The notes under the pieces: model-generated
What the model saw: only the letters and a program-made list of their open reading frames with translations
Told to the model about the DNA's origin: nothing
Database searches by the model: none
Shown here: piece by piece, positions 8,856-17,067 of the stretch
Layout of the letters: each line of letters opens with the position of its first letter
Position numbering within the stretch: the stretch's first letter is position 1
Source: Comamonas fluminis
GTDB lineage: Bacteria; Pseudomonadota; Gammaproteobacteria; Burkholderiales; Burkholderiaceae_C
Direction: 5' to 3'
NCBI RefSeq assembly: GCF_019186805.1
Contig: NZ_CP066783.1
Location: 3,237,501-3,301,500, forward strand
DNA: 64,000 bases
Program-made: the position numbers and the translations under genes

Positions 8856-9071
8856 TCAGGCCGCAGAAGCCACACCAGTGCCCCTGCCCTGCGCCAGAGC
8901 GATGGCCTCCAGCACCACGGCGCTGCTGCCGATATGGTTGGACAGTGCCAGTATCAGCCGAGCGCAGACCTTGAGGCTTTGCGCCTCGTCCAGCCCCTCG
9001 TGCATCTGCAGCAGTTGCTGATACACATCATCGACATGGTCCAGATTGGGCTCGCGAATCAGTTGCGTCAT
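8856..9071 (-). CDS. DUF2783 domain small protein
   Basis: A 71-residue protein with the composition and pattern of DUF2783: LIREPNLDHVDDVYQQLLQMHEGL followed by CARLILALSNHIG. Members of this family of unknown function are usually encoded next to FAD-dependent aromatic hydroxylases. Here the ATG overlaps the stop of the monooxygenase gene by four bases (ATGA), so the two are translationally coupled. A role as an accessory or stabilising subunit of the hydroxylase is plausible but not shown. Confidence 0.85.
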   Translation of the reverse strand: MTQLIREPNLDHVDDVYQQLLQMHEGLDEAQSLKVCARLILALSNHIGSSAVVLEAIALAQGRGTGVASAA

Positions 9072-10711
9072 TGCTGCACTCCTTTGGCGCGGGCCACGCT
9101 GGCCTGCACAGCGGCGGCAGACACCGGCGACTGCCAGCGCGCTGCCACATAGTGGTCGGGGCGAATCAGATACCCGCAGCCGCTTTGCAGCGCATAGCGC
9201 GACTGCAGCAAGCGGTGCTCACCCGGCCATTGGGCAATATCGATCAGATCGACATCGGCAGGCACGCTCTGCGTCCAGCCATTGGCCAGCAGCACAAACC
9301 GGCCTCCCAGATGCGGCAGCAGCCATGCTCCGTTTGCAGGAGCATCCAGCGCAGGCGAACCGGGCGCCACGCCCCCATTCCATAGCTGAGAATCCGGGGT
9401 ATTGAGCCGGCTTTGCGGGTAGTGAACCGCGGTGGACAAGCGCCCCGAATTGACAAAGGGGCGCGCGAAGGCCTCGGTACTTGCCAGCTCCAGCACCGCA
9501 TCGCGCAATGCCTTGCTGACCGTGGTCTTGGGCGTGAGAAAGTCGGTCGATCGTGTGGAGTTGAGGATGTTCTCATCCGCCGTGGCAATGGCCTCGTCGT
9601 TATAGCTCTCCAGCAGCGGCTCGCCCGCCTCGCCGCGCAAGACCAGATCCAGCTTCCAGCCCAGGTTGTCGATGTCGGCAAAGCCGCCATTGCAGCCCCG
9701 CGCGCCAAAGGGCGAGACCAGATGTGCACTGTCACCGGCAAACAGCACCCGGCCGTGAACAAAGCGCTTCATGCGGCGGCACTGGAAGGTATAGACGCTG
9801 TACCACTCTTCGCTGAACTGCACATCCGGGCCCAGCATGGCGCGCACATAGCGCTCCACATTTTCGGGCTGGGCAAAGGCCTGACGATCAATGCCCCAGC
9901 CCAGCTGAAAGTCCAGACGCCACACCCCATCGGGCTGACGGTGCATGAGCGCAGACTGACCGGGGTTGAACGGCGGATCAAACCAGAACCAGCGCTCTGC
10001 AGGGCGCTCCTGCTCCATGCGGATATCGGCAATGAGGAAGTTTTCCTCGAACACACGGCCATCAAAATCCAGGCCCATGAGGTTGCGCACTGCGGACTTA
10101 TTGCCATCGCAGGCAATCAGCCAGTCCGTCTTGATCTCGTAATGCACATCCCCTGCGGCAATCTCCAGCTCGACATGGCCGGGCAGATTGCGCACGGACT
10201 CGATCTGCTGGCCCATGCGCAACTCCACATTGGGCAGACGCTCGACCGCGCGCAGCAAGGCGTCTTCCACGTAGTACTGCTGCAGATTGATGAAGCCGGG
10301 GTATTGCTGGTCCTTCACGGGCAGCATGTCGAACTGATAGACCGGCTCTTCGCTATTGCCCCAGAAGACCTTGCCCACATTCCAGGTCACGCCTTTTTCC
10401 AGCAGTTCCTGGCCCACGCCCAGCCTGTCAAGGATGTCCAGTGAGCGTTTGGAAAAGCAGATGGCCTTGGAGCCACCGGGAATGAAGTCAAACTTGCTGA
10501 TCACCAGCACCTGGTGACCGCGCAGACCCAGATCCAGCGCCATGGCCAGACCTACGGGGCCAGCGCCCACCACAACCACCGGCACATGTTCTACAGCCCC
10601 GGCAGCGGGGGCTGCCTTGGCACCGATGTGACGCCAGACTGGCACGCCCCGGTGATGGGTGACGGGCTGCGGGGCCAATCCTGCACTGCTTGTGTTTGCT
10701 GTATTGGCCAT
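9068..10711 (-). CDS. FAD-dependent aromatic hydroxylase (PheA/TfdB/MhpA-like)
   Basis: A 547-residue flavoprotein monooxygenase. The ADP-binding GxGxxG is seen as VVGAGPVGLAMALDLG (about residues 46-61), and the second FAD contact is FAGDSAHLVSPFGARGCN with the GD motif (about residue 335). The family hydroxylates phenolic rings using NAD(P)H and oxygen. It is the middle gene of an operon: MBL-fold hydrolase upstream (5 bp gap) and DUF2783 downstream (4-base overlap). No ring-cleavage dioxygenase is adjacent, so the substrate is unknown; phenolic acids or phenylpropanoids are reasonable guesses from the family. Confidence 0.9.
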   Translation of the reverse strand: MANTANTSSAGLAPQPVTHHRGVPVWRHIGAKAAPAAGAVEHVPVVVVGAGPVGLAMALDLGLRGHQVLVISKFDFIPGGSKAICFSKRSLDILDRLGVGQELLEKGVTWNVGKVFWGNSEEPVYQFDMLPVKDQQYPGFINLQQYYVEDALLRAVERLPNVELRMGQQIESVRNLPGHVELEIAAGDVHYEIKTDWLIACDGNKSAVRNLMGLDFDGRVFEENFLIADIRMEQERPAERWFWFDPPFNPGQSALMHRQPDGVWRLDFQLGWGIDRQAFAQPENVERYVRAMLGPDVQFSEEWYSVYTFQCRRMKRFVHGRVLFAGDSAHLVSPFGARGCNGGFADIDNLGWKLDLVLRGEAGEPLLESYNDEAIATADENILNSTRSTDFLTPKTTVSKALRDAVLELASTEAFARPFVNSGRLSTAVHYPQSRLNTPDSQLWNGGVAPGSPALDAPANGAWLLPHLGGRFVLLANGWTQSVPADVDLIDIAQWPGEHRLLQSRYALQSGCGYLIRPDHYVAARWQSPVSAAAVQASVARAKGVQQ

Positions 10712-10716
10712 GATGC

Positions 10717-11676
10717 TTACCCTTGCAGTTGCGCCCAGACGGCCTGATCACGCTCGGCCGTCCAGATGCGGGGCCAGTCAATGCCGTCAAACTCATCCCA
10801 CAGGCGCTGCACATCAAACGGCAGGCAGTGCTCAAAAATGGGCCAGCGCCCAAACTTGGGCGCCAGCGCCTTGTGTGTGGCCTCAAACGCTTCCTTGAGC
10901 GTGCCGCCGCGCTTGTGCACCGCCCCCACGTTGTCGATCATGCCGTTGAGGAATGCGCGTGTCTGCTCGATGGCGGCATCGGTAGCCTCCGTGCCCTTGG
11001 CCACGGCGCCGCGGCCGCCCACGATGAACTCGGCACGGTACTTCTTCAGGTTATCCAGCGTCTTGCTGGCCCATTCCATGTGAAAGGCATCGCCCGTGTA
11101 CAGCGCGGCCTCGGCCTCTACCAGGTCACCGGCAAACATAGTCTTGGTCTTGTCGTGCCAGACGATGATGTCGCCCGCCGTGTGACCACGGCCTTCAAAG
11201 CGCAGATCCAGCTTGCCGCGATTGCCGCCCAGATCAATTTCAAAATGGGTATCAAAGGTCTGGGTGGGCCATGTCAGGCCAGGAATGCCCTCAGGCTCCT
11301 TGAACAGGCGCGGCATGCGGCCGTATTCGCTGTCCCAGTCCTGCTTGCCGCGCTCCTCGATCAGCTTGCGCGTGGCTTCGCTGGTGATGATGTGCTCGGC
11401 ATCAAACGCCGAGGCACCCAGCACGCGCACCGCGTGGTAGTGGGTCAGGATCAGATATTTGACGGGCTTTTGCGTGTGCTCGCGCAGCTTGACCAGCCAG
11501 TCACGCGCCGCCGCAGGGGTGGCCCTTGCCTCGACCGCGACGATGAAGTCTTCGCCTTCGAAGGCTCCCACATTGGGGTCGCCCTCGGCGGTAAGCGCAT
11601 AAACGCCATCCGCCAGAATTTCCAGCGTTTCTTTTTTGACTGCCGTGTCGGCCGACGATGCAAAAGGCTTTGCCAT
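10717..11676 (-). CDS. metallo-beta-lactamase-fold protein with altered metal ligands
   Basis: A 319-residue protein of the MBL fold. The canonical THxHxDH motif reads THYHAVR: His79 and His81 are kept, but the Asp and His of the DH pair are Val83 and Arg84. His165 in GRGHTAGD and Asp184 in FAGD are present, and the later GHG is GGRG (Arg222). It may therefore bind one metal or none. First gene of the operon with the FAD hydroxylase and DUF2783. AAGGAG lies before the ATG. It may hydrolyse a lactone or ester product of the hydroxylase (inference). Confidence 0.88.
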   Translation of the reverse strand: MAKPFASSADTAVKKETLEILADGVYALTAEGDPNVGAFEGEDFIVAVEARATPAAARDWLVKLREHTQKPVKYLILTHYHAVRVLGASAFDAEHIITSEATRKLIEERGKQDWDSEYGRMPRLFKEPEGIPGLTWPTQTFDTHFEIDLGGNRGKLDLRFEGRGHTAGDIIVWHDKTKTMFAGDLVEAEAALYTGDAFHMEWASKTLDNLKKYRAEFIVGGRGAVAKGTEATDAAIEQTRAFLNGMIDNVGAVHKRGGTLKEAFEATHKALAPKFGRWPIFEHCLPFDVQRLWDEFDGIDWPRIWTAERDQAVWAQLQG

Positions 11677-11786
11677 GGTGTATTGCTCCTTGAATCCAGA
11701 TGAAACGAATCAGCCAGCCGGTCTTGTTGCCAGACCTGTTCTTGATTCGCGACAAACCTAGTTTGGGCAAAGACGGCCCGGGTGTC

Positions 11787-11806
11787 TGTCCATAGATCTA
11801 TGGACA
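11787..11806. promoter_or_regulatory. perfect 20-bp palindrome, candidate operator
   Basis: The sequence TGTCCATAGATCTATGGACA is its own reverse complement over all 20 bases. It lies 110 bp upstream of the MBL-fold gene and 111 bp upstream of the divergent M23 peptidase gene, in the only intergenic gap that could hold the monooxygenase operon promoter. Perfect palindromes of this size typically bind a homodimeric repressor or activator. Which regulator acts here is unknown. Confidence 0.6.
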
Positions 11807-11917
11807 AAATCGCTTTTCCTGCGCGGTCCCTGCTGCACGGTTCGTGCTATGGTTCCTGTATCAGCAAGCGCTTGATACACCTGCGCTTCGCAGCCTTTTT
11901 CACTGCAGGATTTTTGA

Positions 11918-12769
11918 ATGAAAACAGCTTTTGACAGGCGCCATCTGCTGCAATGGATGACTCTGGCAGCCGGTGCCAGTGCACTGCCCTCCTGGGCGGC
12001 CAGACCTGCCGCCGATCCCTGGCCCGATGACAGCCGCGTGCCCGGCGGCATAGCACGCCTGTCGCTGGGCCCCGCCTCGGCACGCCCTACCCTCAGCTTC
12101 AACGATGCACCCGTACTGGTGCTGGGTGACATGATCGAGTGGACGGCCATCATCGGCATTCCCCTGTCCACCACGCCGGGCCAGTACCCATTGCAGGTGC
12201 AGGCCGACGGCCAGACACGCGAGAAATCCTTCACTGTCACCGACAAGAAGTATGTGGAGCAGAGCCTCAAGGTCTCGCCCAAGACCGTGGACCTTTCGCC
12301 CGAGGACAACGCCCGCTATGAACGCGAGGCCGCCCACCTCAAGACGGTAATGGCCACCCTGTCTCAGCCCCTGCCCATGACGTCCAGCCTGCGCATGCAG
12401 GTGCCCGTGCCGGGCCGTCGCTCCAGCAGCTTTGGCCTGCGCCGCGTCTTCAACGGCCAGTCCCGCAATCCTCACAGCGGCATGGACATTGCCTCCCCGA
12501 CCGGCACCCCGGTCAAGGCGCCGCTGCCAGGCAAGGTGATTGACGTCGGCGAATATTTCTTCAACGGCGGCACCGTCTGGCTGGACCATGGCGGCGGCCT
12601 GCTCACCATGTACTGCCACCTGAGCCAGATGGACTGCAAGGTGGGCGACATGATTCAAGCCGGTCAGGCTTTCTGCAAGGTGGGCGCCACAGGCCGCGTC
12701 ACCGGCCCGCACCTGCACTGGAGCGTGATGCTCAACCGCGCCATGGTGGACCCCGCGCTGTTCATCTGA
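11918..12769 (+). CDS. exported M23 (LytM-type) peptidase
   Basis: A 283-residue exported protein with a C-terminal M23 domain (about residues 165-283). Zinc ligands are visible as His and Asp in NPHSGMDIASPTG and the final His pair in GPHLHWSV. The N-terminus DRRHLLQWMTLAAGASALPSWA looks like a twin-arginine signal. The middle part (about 35-160) is an Ig-like or linker region seen in this subgroup. The family cleaves peptidoglycan cross-bridges or acts as an amidase activator when degenerate; the ligands are intact here. The gene is divergent from the monooxygenase operon and ends at a bidirectional terminator. Confidence 0.9.
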   Translation: MKTAFDRRHLLQWMTLAAGASALPSWAARPAADPWPDDSRVPGGIARLSLGPASARPTLSFNDAPVLVLGDMIEWTAIIGIPLSTTPGQYPLQVQADGQTREKSFTVTDKKYVEQSLKVSPKTVDLSPEDNARYEREAAHLKTVMATLSQPLPMTSSLRMQVPVPGRRSSSFGLRRVFNGQSRNPHSGMDIASPTGTPVKAPLPGKVIDVGEYFFNGGTVWLDHGGGLLTMYCHLSQMDCKVGDMIQAGQAFCKVGATGRVTGPHLHWSVMLNRAMVDPALFI

Positions 12770-12789
12770 GCACGATTCGCGCACACAAA

Positions 12790-12814
12790 AAAGCGGCACT
12801 CAATGCCGCTTTTG
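12790..12814. terminator. bidirectional terminator between M23 peptidase and DUF2242 genes
   Basis: Stem AAAGCGGCA/TGCCGCTTT with loop CTCAA; A run on the left and T run on the right, so it can work for both converging genes. Confidence 0.88.
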
Positions 12815-12830
12815 CTATGAATTTCAAAGT

Positions 12831-12860
12831 CCCTGCGCTTGCTCATCAAGCGCTGCGGGC
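12831..12860. repeat. Comamonadaceae intergenic hairpin repeat (copy 2)
   Basis: The core ccctgcgcttg / caagcgctgcggg forms an imperfect inverted repeat with the family's 'tgctatgaattt' left flank. It sits in the convergent gap after the M23 gene. Confidence 0.65.
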
Positions 12861-12884
12861 TGATTTCCTTCAAACCCAACCCAT

Positions 12885-13430
12885 TCAGGGTGTGTCCCTG
12901 TCCTGCTTCAGATAGCTCTCCACCAGCTCAAAAAAACTGTCGTAGAAACTGCGCACCGCAATGGTTTCACTGCCCACCTTGACCAGCGAATCATTGCTGG
13001 AAGAAAACGGCAGAGACAGCGACCCCAGAGCCCCTACGCCCACGCTGGCCGAGCTGGCACTTTTCTTGAGCGCGTAACGATCCTGCAAGGCCGTCGCAAA
13101 GCCCAGACTGACCTGGCCATCGCTGGTCTGCGGCACGCAAACCACGCGAAAGTTGATCTCCAGATTCGTCTCCATATTGGGCTGAAAGCTCTTGCGCCCC
13201 TCGATCAGCTCCTGCGTCTTGGACGTGGCGATATAGCCCTGGCTCAGCAGCGCCCTGCGTGCAGCCTCACAGGTCTGGGAAGGCGTGGCATCAAAGCCGC
13301 GCGAGAACGTGGAGCTGGAGTCGAACGTCTCCTGCATGACCACAGGGCTCGGGGCATGAGATGCGCATGCGCTCAACACCAGCGCCAGCATGCCCGCCAG
13401 CGCCAGACGCGGCGCTCTTCTTTCTGACAT
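12885..13430 (-). CDS. DUF2242 lipoprotein
   Basis: A 181-residue lipoprotein; the signal ends at LSAC (Cys about 22). The mature region carries the DUF2242 pattern: TCEAARRALLSQGYIATSK, GRKSFQPNMETNLEINFRVVC, the run ALQDRYALKKSASSASVGVG and SLSLPFSSSNDSLVKVGSETI. The start at 13430 is chosen because it begins the signal peptide; an in-frame ATG 153 bp upstream adds only non-conserved sequence. The function of the family is unknown; an envelope location is expected. A single gene, convergent with the M23 gene. Confidence 0.87.
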   Translation of the reverse strand: MSERRAPRLALAGMLALVLSACASHAPSPVVMQETFDSSSTFSRGFDATPSQTCEAARRALLSQGYIATSKTQELIEGRKSFQPNMETNLEINFRVVCVPQTSDGQVSLGFATALQDRYALKKSASSASVGVGALGSLSLPFSSSNDSLVKVGSETIAVRSFYDSFFELVESYLKQDRDTP

Positions 13431-13751
13431 AGCCACTCCACTTGCGCGCACAAAACCTCCTTGAATGCTAACTTCACCAAGCGTAGCAGCTTGGCAAGCG
13501 GCCACTGGACCAACACCTGCAAGCCTACGTATTTTTTCGATCTTTACATGCCAGATAAAGTGAGGTTCTGCATAAGCTGACACTCTTTGCAGATCCTTGA
13601 TATTCAGTGCCAGCTTCGTCGGTTATGGTTAGGTGTGCCCGAGTCCCGCTTGTAAGACCATGCAGACATCCGAGATGCTGCAGGGAACTGTTGGCAAGTC
13701 ATGGACTCCTAAACCGCACAACTCTTTTTTATTCATCTTGAAGGAACACTT

Positions 13752-14573
13752 ATGAAATCTCGCTGGACTTGGTGCCTCCCCCTCATCGCTTCCGTGACGC
13801 TGGCTGCCTGCGGCACCACTGGCGGTGGCGGCACCAGCAAGCCCGGCCCCAGTGGCCCTGCAGGAGATGCAAGCTCCCTGACCGCCTACCACTGGAAACT
13901 GCAGCAGGCGTTCACGCCCGCCGGTACCGAAGACCAGTCCTGGTTCGTGGATTCGACCCACGCACCGATCGAGCTGAACTTCATCGAGCAGCGCGCACTG
14001 GTCAAAAACCTGTGCAACACCATGTCTGCGGCTTACAGCGTGGAAGGCCAGCGCCTGAACCTGCAAAAGCCCATGAGCACGCTGATGGCCTGCAACAACA
14101 ACCAGCTGATGATGCTGGAGCAAAAAGTGGCGCGCATTCTGCCCACCACCAAGCAATGGAATGTGCAACTGGGTGCAAGCACCAGCGAACAGCCTCGCCT
14201 GACCATTCAGTTCATTGACGGCACACGCTGGCAGCTGGAAGGCCGCCCCACCGCACAGACCAAGTATGGCGGCGCCCCCGAACGCATCTTTCTGGAAGTC
14301 GGCCCCCAGCGCAAGACATGCAGCGCAGGTGCAGGCCGTCAGGAATGCCTGCAAGTGCGTGAGTTGCGCTACGCAGACACGGGTGTGAAGACCTACACCG
14401 GTCAGTGGGAGAACTTCTACAGCGAAATTGAAGGCTACAAGCATGTGGCCGGAACCAGTAATATTCTGCGCATTGATCGCTACAAGCACCAGAACGTGCC
14501 CGCCGATGCATCCAGCTACGCCTATGTGCTGGACATGGTGATTGGCACCAGCATCGAGAGCCCTGGCAAATAA
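13752..14573 (+). CDS. META / DUF4377 domain lipoprotein
   Basis: A 273-residue lipoprotein with lipobox LAAC (Cys20) and a Gly-rich linker. Residues about 40-155 resemble a META (HslJ-like) domain (YHWKLQQAF at the start), and the C-terminal part from about 165 shows the DUF4377 pattern (LEVGPQRKTC, CLQVRELRY, WENFYSEIEGYKH, IDRYKHQNVPADASSYAYVL). HslJ-type proteins are linked to envelope stress and novobiocin tolerance in other bacteria; that role is not demonstrated for this one. It has its own terminator and ample upstream space for a promoter. Confidence 0.82.
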   Translation: MKSRWTWCLPLIASVTLAACGTTGGGGTSKPGPSGPAGDASSLTAYHWKLQQAFTPAGTEDQSWFVDSTHAPIELNFIEQRALVKNLCNTMSAAYSVEGQRLNLQKPMSTLMACNNNQLMMLEQKVARILPTTKQWNVQLGASTSEQPRLTIQFIDGTRWQLEGRPTAQTKYGGAPERIFLEVGPQRKTCSAGAGRQECLQVRELRYADTGVKTYTGQWENFYSEIEGYKHVAGTSNILRIDRYKHQNVPADASSYAYVLDMVIGTSIESPGK

Positions 14574-14593
14574 GCCTGTGGGTGCAAAAAATG

Positions 14594-14619
14594 AAGCCGA
14601 CCCAAGGGTCGGCTTTTTT
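14594..14619 (+). terminator. rho-independent terminator
   Basis: Stem aagccgaccc/gggtcggctt with a 2-nt loop and six T, 20 bp after the META/DUF4377 gene. Confidence 0.92.
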
Positions 14620-15027
14620 CATCTGTCACCAATGTTTCACGAACTTGGCATAGCGCATGAACAAGCGCTCTTACTGACACAGCATTCAGCAAATACCCTT
14701 TTCCGACAGCGACTTGCCTACACAAGAGAAGAAAAAAAGCTGCGATAGGCACTTTGTAAAGTTATACCCATCTGCTGTGGGCGGTCCTGTGGACAAGCGG
14801 CGCCAGCACCTCGCAAACCCGCATGAAACCTAGGGCGAGGTTCAACGATCAAAAAATATGCAGTGCATTGCTGCACTTGGTAATGTTTCACGGAATGATG
14901 TGAAGCAAAAAAAAGCCGGCACCTTTCGGATGCCGGCATAGAGGAGAGACACTGACCTAACACTCAAAACACAGGGTTACAGCAACTGCCTCCGGCCACC
15001 AAACCAGAGCAATTACCGAAATTCATA
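14620..15027. other. gene-free stretch between two terminators
   Basis: About 400 bp with no frame that has coding character. It contains one DnaA-box-like nonamer (TGTGGACAA, 14788-14796) and, at its right side, the terminator of the reverse-strand gene at 15028. Nothing else was recognised. Confidence 0.5.
14907..14937 (-). terminator. terminator of the MoaF-like gene
   Basis: On the reverse strand, stem TGCCGGC(A)/TGCCGGC with an 8-9 nt loop followed by eight T, about 90 bp after the stop of the 15028-15375 gene. Confidence 0.85.
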
Positions 15028-15375
15028 TCAGCGCAGGCTGAAGCGACCTTCCACAAACATGGAAGATCGATGACCGGAATCACACTGCTCGTCTGCATAA
15101 GACCAGAAAGCCTGCACGGTTCCCTGCGAAGAGTCGATAACCTGGCTGACGGTAAAGCCGGTTTTTTCGATCCAGTTCAGGAAATGCAGATGGTCACTGA
15201 GCTGCAGATAGCTCAGGCGTTCGCAACCTTCAGAGACATGGCCTTGGGAATCCACCACGCGCCAGCGCATTTGTCCTTTTGCTGTGTAACGAACTTCAGC
15301 GCGGCTATCGGGGAATTCGATAACCGCTTCGCGACCCAGCAGCGTTCCGGCGTATTGCATGGAAAGCATGGACAT
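15028..15375 (-). CDS. MoaF-like small beta-barrel protein
   Basis: A 115-residue cytosolic protein without signal peptide. The pattern EVRYTAKGQMRWRVVDSQG, then LSYLQLSDHLHFLNWIEKTG and QVIDSSQGTVQAFWSYAD resembles MoaF/AOC-barrel-related domains, small proteins near aromatic amine or molybdenum genes whose role is unclear. AAGGAG lies eight bases before the ATG at 15375. There is no functional context: neighbours are an MFS exporter and a lipoprotein on the other strand. The assignment rests on pattern alone. Confidence 0.6.
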   Translation of the reverse strand: MSMLSMQYAGTLLGREAVIEFPDSRAEVRYTAKGQMRWRVVDSQGHVSEGCERLSYLQLSDHLHFLNWIEKTGFTVSQVIDSSQGTVQAFWSYADEQCDSGHRSSMFVEGRFSLR

Positions 15376-15689
15376 GATGACGACTCCTTAGCGCTGCACT
15401 GTCTGTGCCAGCAAGATTTATTAATTAACTTGCAGCTATGGTGGCTTGCCACTGCAAACCAGCGTGTGGGAATGAACCGCATGCAACCGTCGGCAAACAT
15501 TTTTTAACAAATAGGGTGTATGCAGCAGTGGCCGTCAGCGCCCGCCGCATTGCTGTCACTCTGGCCCTACAGCACAGATTCGATAGATCACTGATACTTG
15601 CAGCCTCTTCCGACCGCCATCACCGCTATCACTGCGCCCGTTCGCACTGCTTTGGCAAGCCCTGCTACGCAGCGAATCTGAATTCCACC

Positions 15690-16967
15690 GTGTCCAGCAT
15701 CACCTCCAGACCTCCTTTGCGCGATAGCGCTTTCATCTCTTTCGTCCTGGCGCGCATGCTGGCCATGTTTGGCCAGCAGATGCAGGCGGTGGTGGTGGCC
15801 TGGCAGGTGTACGACATCACGCGCGACCCGCTATCTCTGGCCTATGTCGGCTTGGCCCAGTTTCTGCCCATGATGGGTCTGCTGATTCCGGCCGGTGATT
15901 TGAGCGACCGCATGAGCCGCAAGCGCCTGCTGGGCATGAGCTGGCTGCTGGCCACGGTGTGCTCTGGCCTGCTGTGGCTGCTGGCGGAAACCGGCGCTCA
16001 CAATGTGCAGTGGATTTATGCGGTGCTGGTGCTGTTTGGCTGCAGCCGCGCCTTCAGCGGGCCTGCGCTGCAAAGCCTGCTGCCGCAGATTGTGGCCCGC
16101 GACCAGTTGGCCAAGGCGCTGGCCACCAACAGCATGCTGATGCGCATCTCTGCCATTGCCGCGCCTGTGCTGGGCGGCGTGCTGTATGCGCTGGGCGGCG
16201 GTGTGCTGACCTATGCCATCTGCGGGCTGGGCTTGCTGCTGGGCACGGCACTGCTGAGCCAGGTGCCCGTGCGTTTTGCCGATGTGAAGCAGCCTGCTGA
16301 GGACGATCAAAGCTCGATGTGGCAGCGCTTTGCCGAGGGCATTCACTTCATGCGCACGCGGCCCATCATTCTGGGCACGATTTCGCTGGATCTGTTTGCC
16401 GTGCTGCTGGGCGGTGTGGTGGCGCTGCTGCCCGTGTATGCGCACGAGGTGCTCAAGGTCGGGCCGCAGGGCCTGGGCCTGCTGCGTTCATCCATGGCGG
16501 TGGGCGAGGTCTGCATGGGCCTGTGGCTGGCGTCGCGCCCCATCAACCGCCATGTGGGCAAAGTGATGTTTGCCGCCGTGGCCGTGTTCGGTCTGGCGAA
16601 TATGGTGTTTGCGCTGTCGCACTGGTTTGTGCTGTCCATGCTGGCACTGGCGCTGGCCGGTGCGGCCGATATGGTCAGCGTTTATATCCGCGGCGCGCTG
16701 GTGCAGTTTTCCACGCCCGACCATATGCGGGGCCGTGTGAATGCGGTGAATATGCTGTTCATCGGCTCATCCAATGAACTGGGCGAGTTTCGCGCGGGCA
16801 GCAGTGCATCGTGGTTTGGCGCAGTGCCTGCCGCCATTCTGGGCAGCCTGTGCACGCTGGGCGTGGTGGGCGGGTGGATGACGCTGTTCAAGCCACTGCG
16901 TGATGTGGACCGGCTGGAAGATGCGGCACGTGTGGGAACGGGCAAAAGCGAAGTCAGTAATTCCTGA
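15690..16967 (+). CDS. MFS transporter, EntS-like MFS_3 type
   Basis: A 425-residue inner-membrane protein with about 12 hydrophobic segments and the MFS loop motif GDLSDRMSRKRLL after the second helix. Its general layout, including the QSLLPQIVARDQL and TPDHMRGRVNAVN blocks, matches the EntS/MFS_3 exporter branch (siderophore or small-molecule efflux). I chose GTG at 15690; in-frame sequence upstream is Cys/His/Arg-rich and not protein-like, and the next ATG would cut the first helix. The start remains uncertain as no strong ribosome binding site is seen. The substrate is unknown. Confidence 0.85.
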   Translation: MSSITSRPPLRDSAFISFVLARMLAMFGQQMQAVVVAWQVYDITRDPLSLAYVGLAQFLPMMGLLIPAGDLSDRMSRKRLLGMSWLLATVCSGLLWLLAETGAHNVQWIYAVLVLFGCSRAFSGPALQSLLPQIVARDQLAKALATNSMLMRISAIAAPVLGGVLYALGGGVLTYAICGLGLLLGTALLSQVPVRFADVKQPAEDDQSSMWQRFAEGIHFMRTRPIILGTISLDLFAVLLGGVVALLPVYAHEVLKVGPQGLGLLRSSMAVGEVCMGLWLASRPINRHVGKVMFAAVAVFGLANMVFALSHWFVLSMLALALAGAADMVSVYIRGALVQFSTPDHMRGRVNAVNMLFIGSSNELGEFRAGSSASWFGAVPAAILGSLCTLGVVGGWMTLFKPLRDVDRLEDAARVGTGKSEVSNS

Positions 16968-16969
16968 TT

Positions 16970-17016
16970 TGATAGCTTTCTGCGCTTGATAGATAAGCGC
17001 TGCAAGCCTGTTCGAT
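16970..17016 (+). repeat. Comamonadaceae intergenic hairpin repeat (copy 3)
   Basis: Sequence 'gatagctttctgcgcttgat' followed by 'agataagcgctgcaagcctg' is the fullest copy of the family element, with arms tgcgctt/aagcgc(t)gca. It begins immediately after the MFS stop codon. Confidence 0.75.
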
Positions 17017-17018
17017 AC

Positions 17019-17050
17019 AAAAAAAGCCTCATCAATCGATGAGGCTTTTT
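17019..17050. terminator. bidirectional terminator between MFS and ddh
   Basis: Stem AAAAAGCCTCATC/GATGAGGCTTTTT with short AAT(C) loop; it serves both convergent genes. Confidence 0.92.
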
Positions 17051-17067
17051 GCATGAACGCTGCAGGT

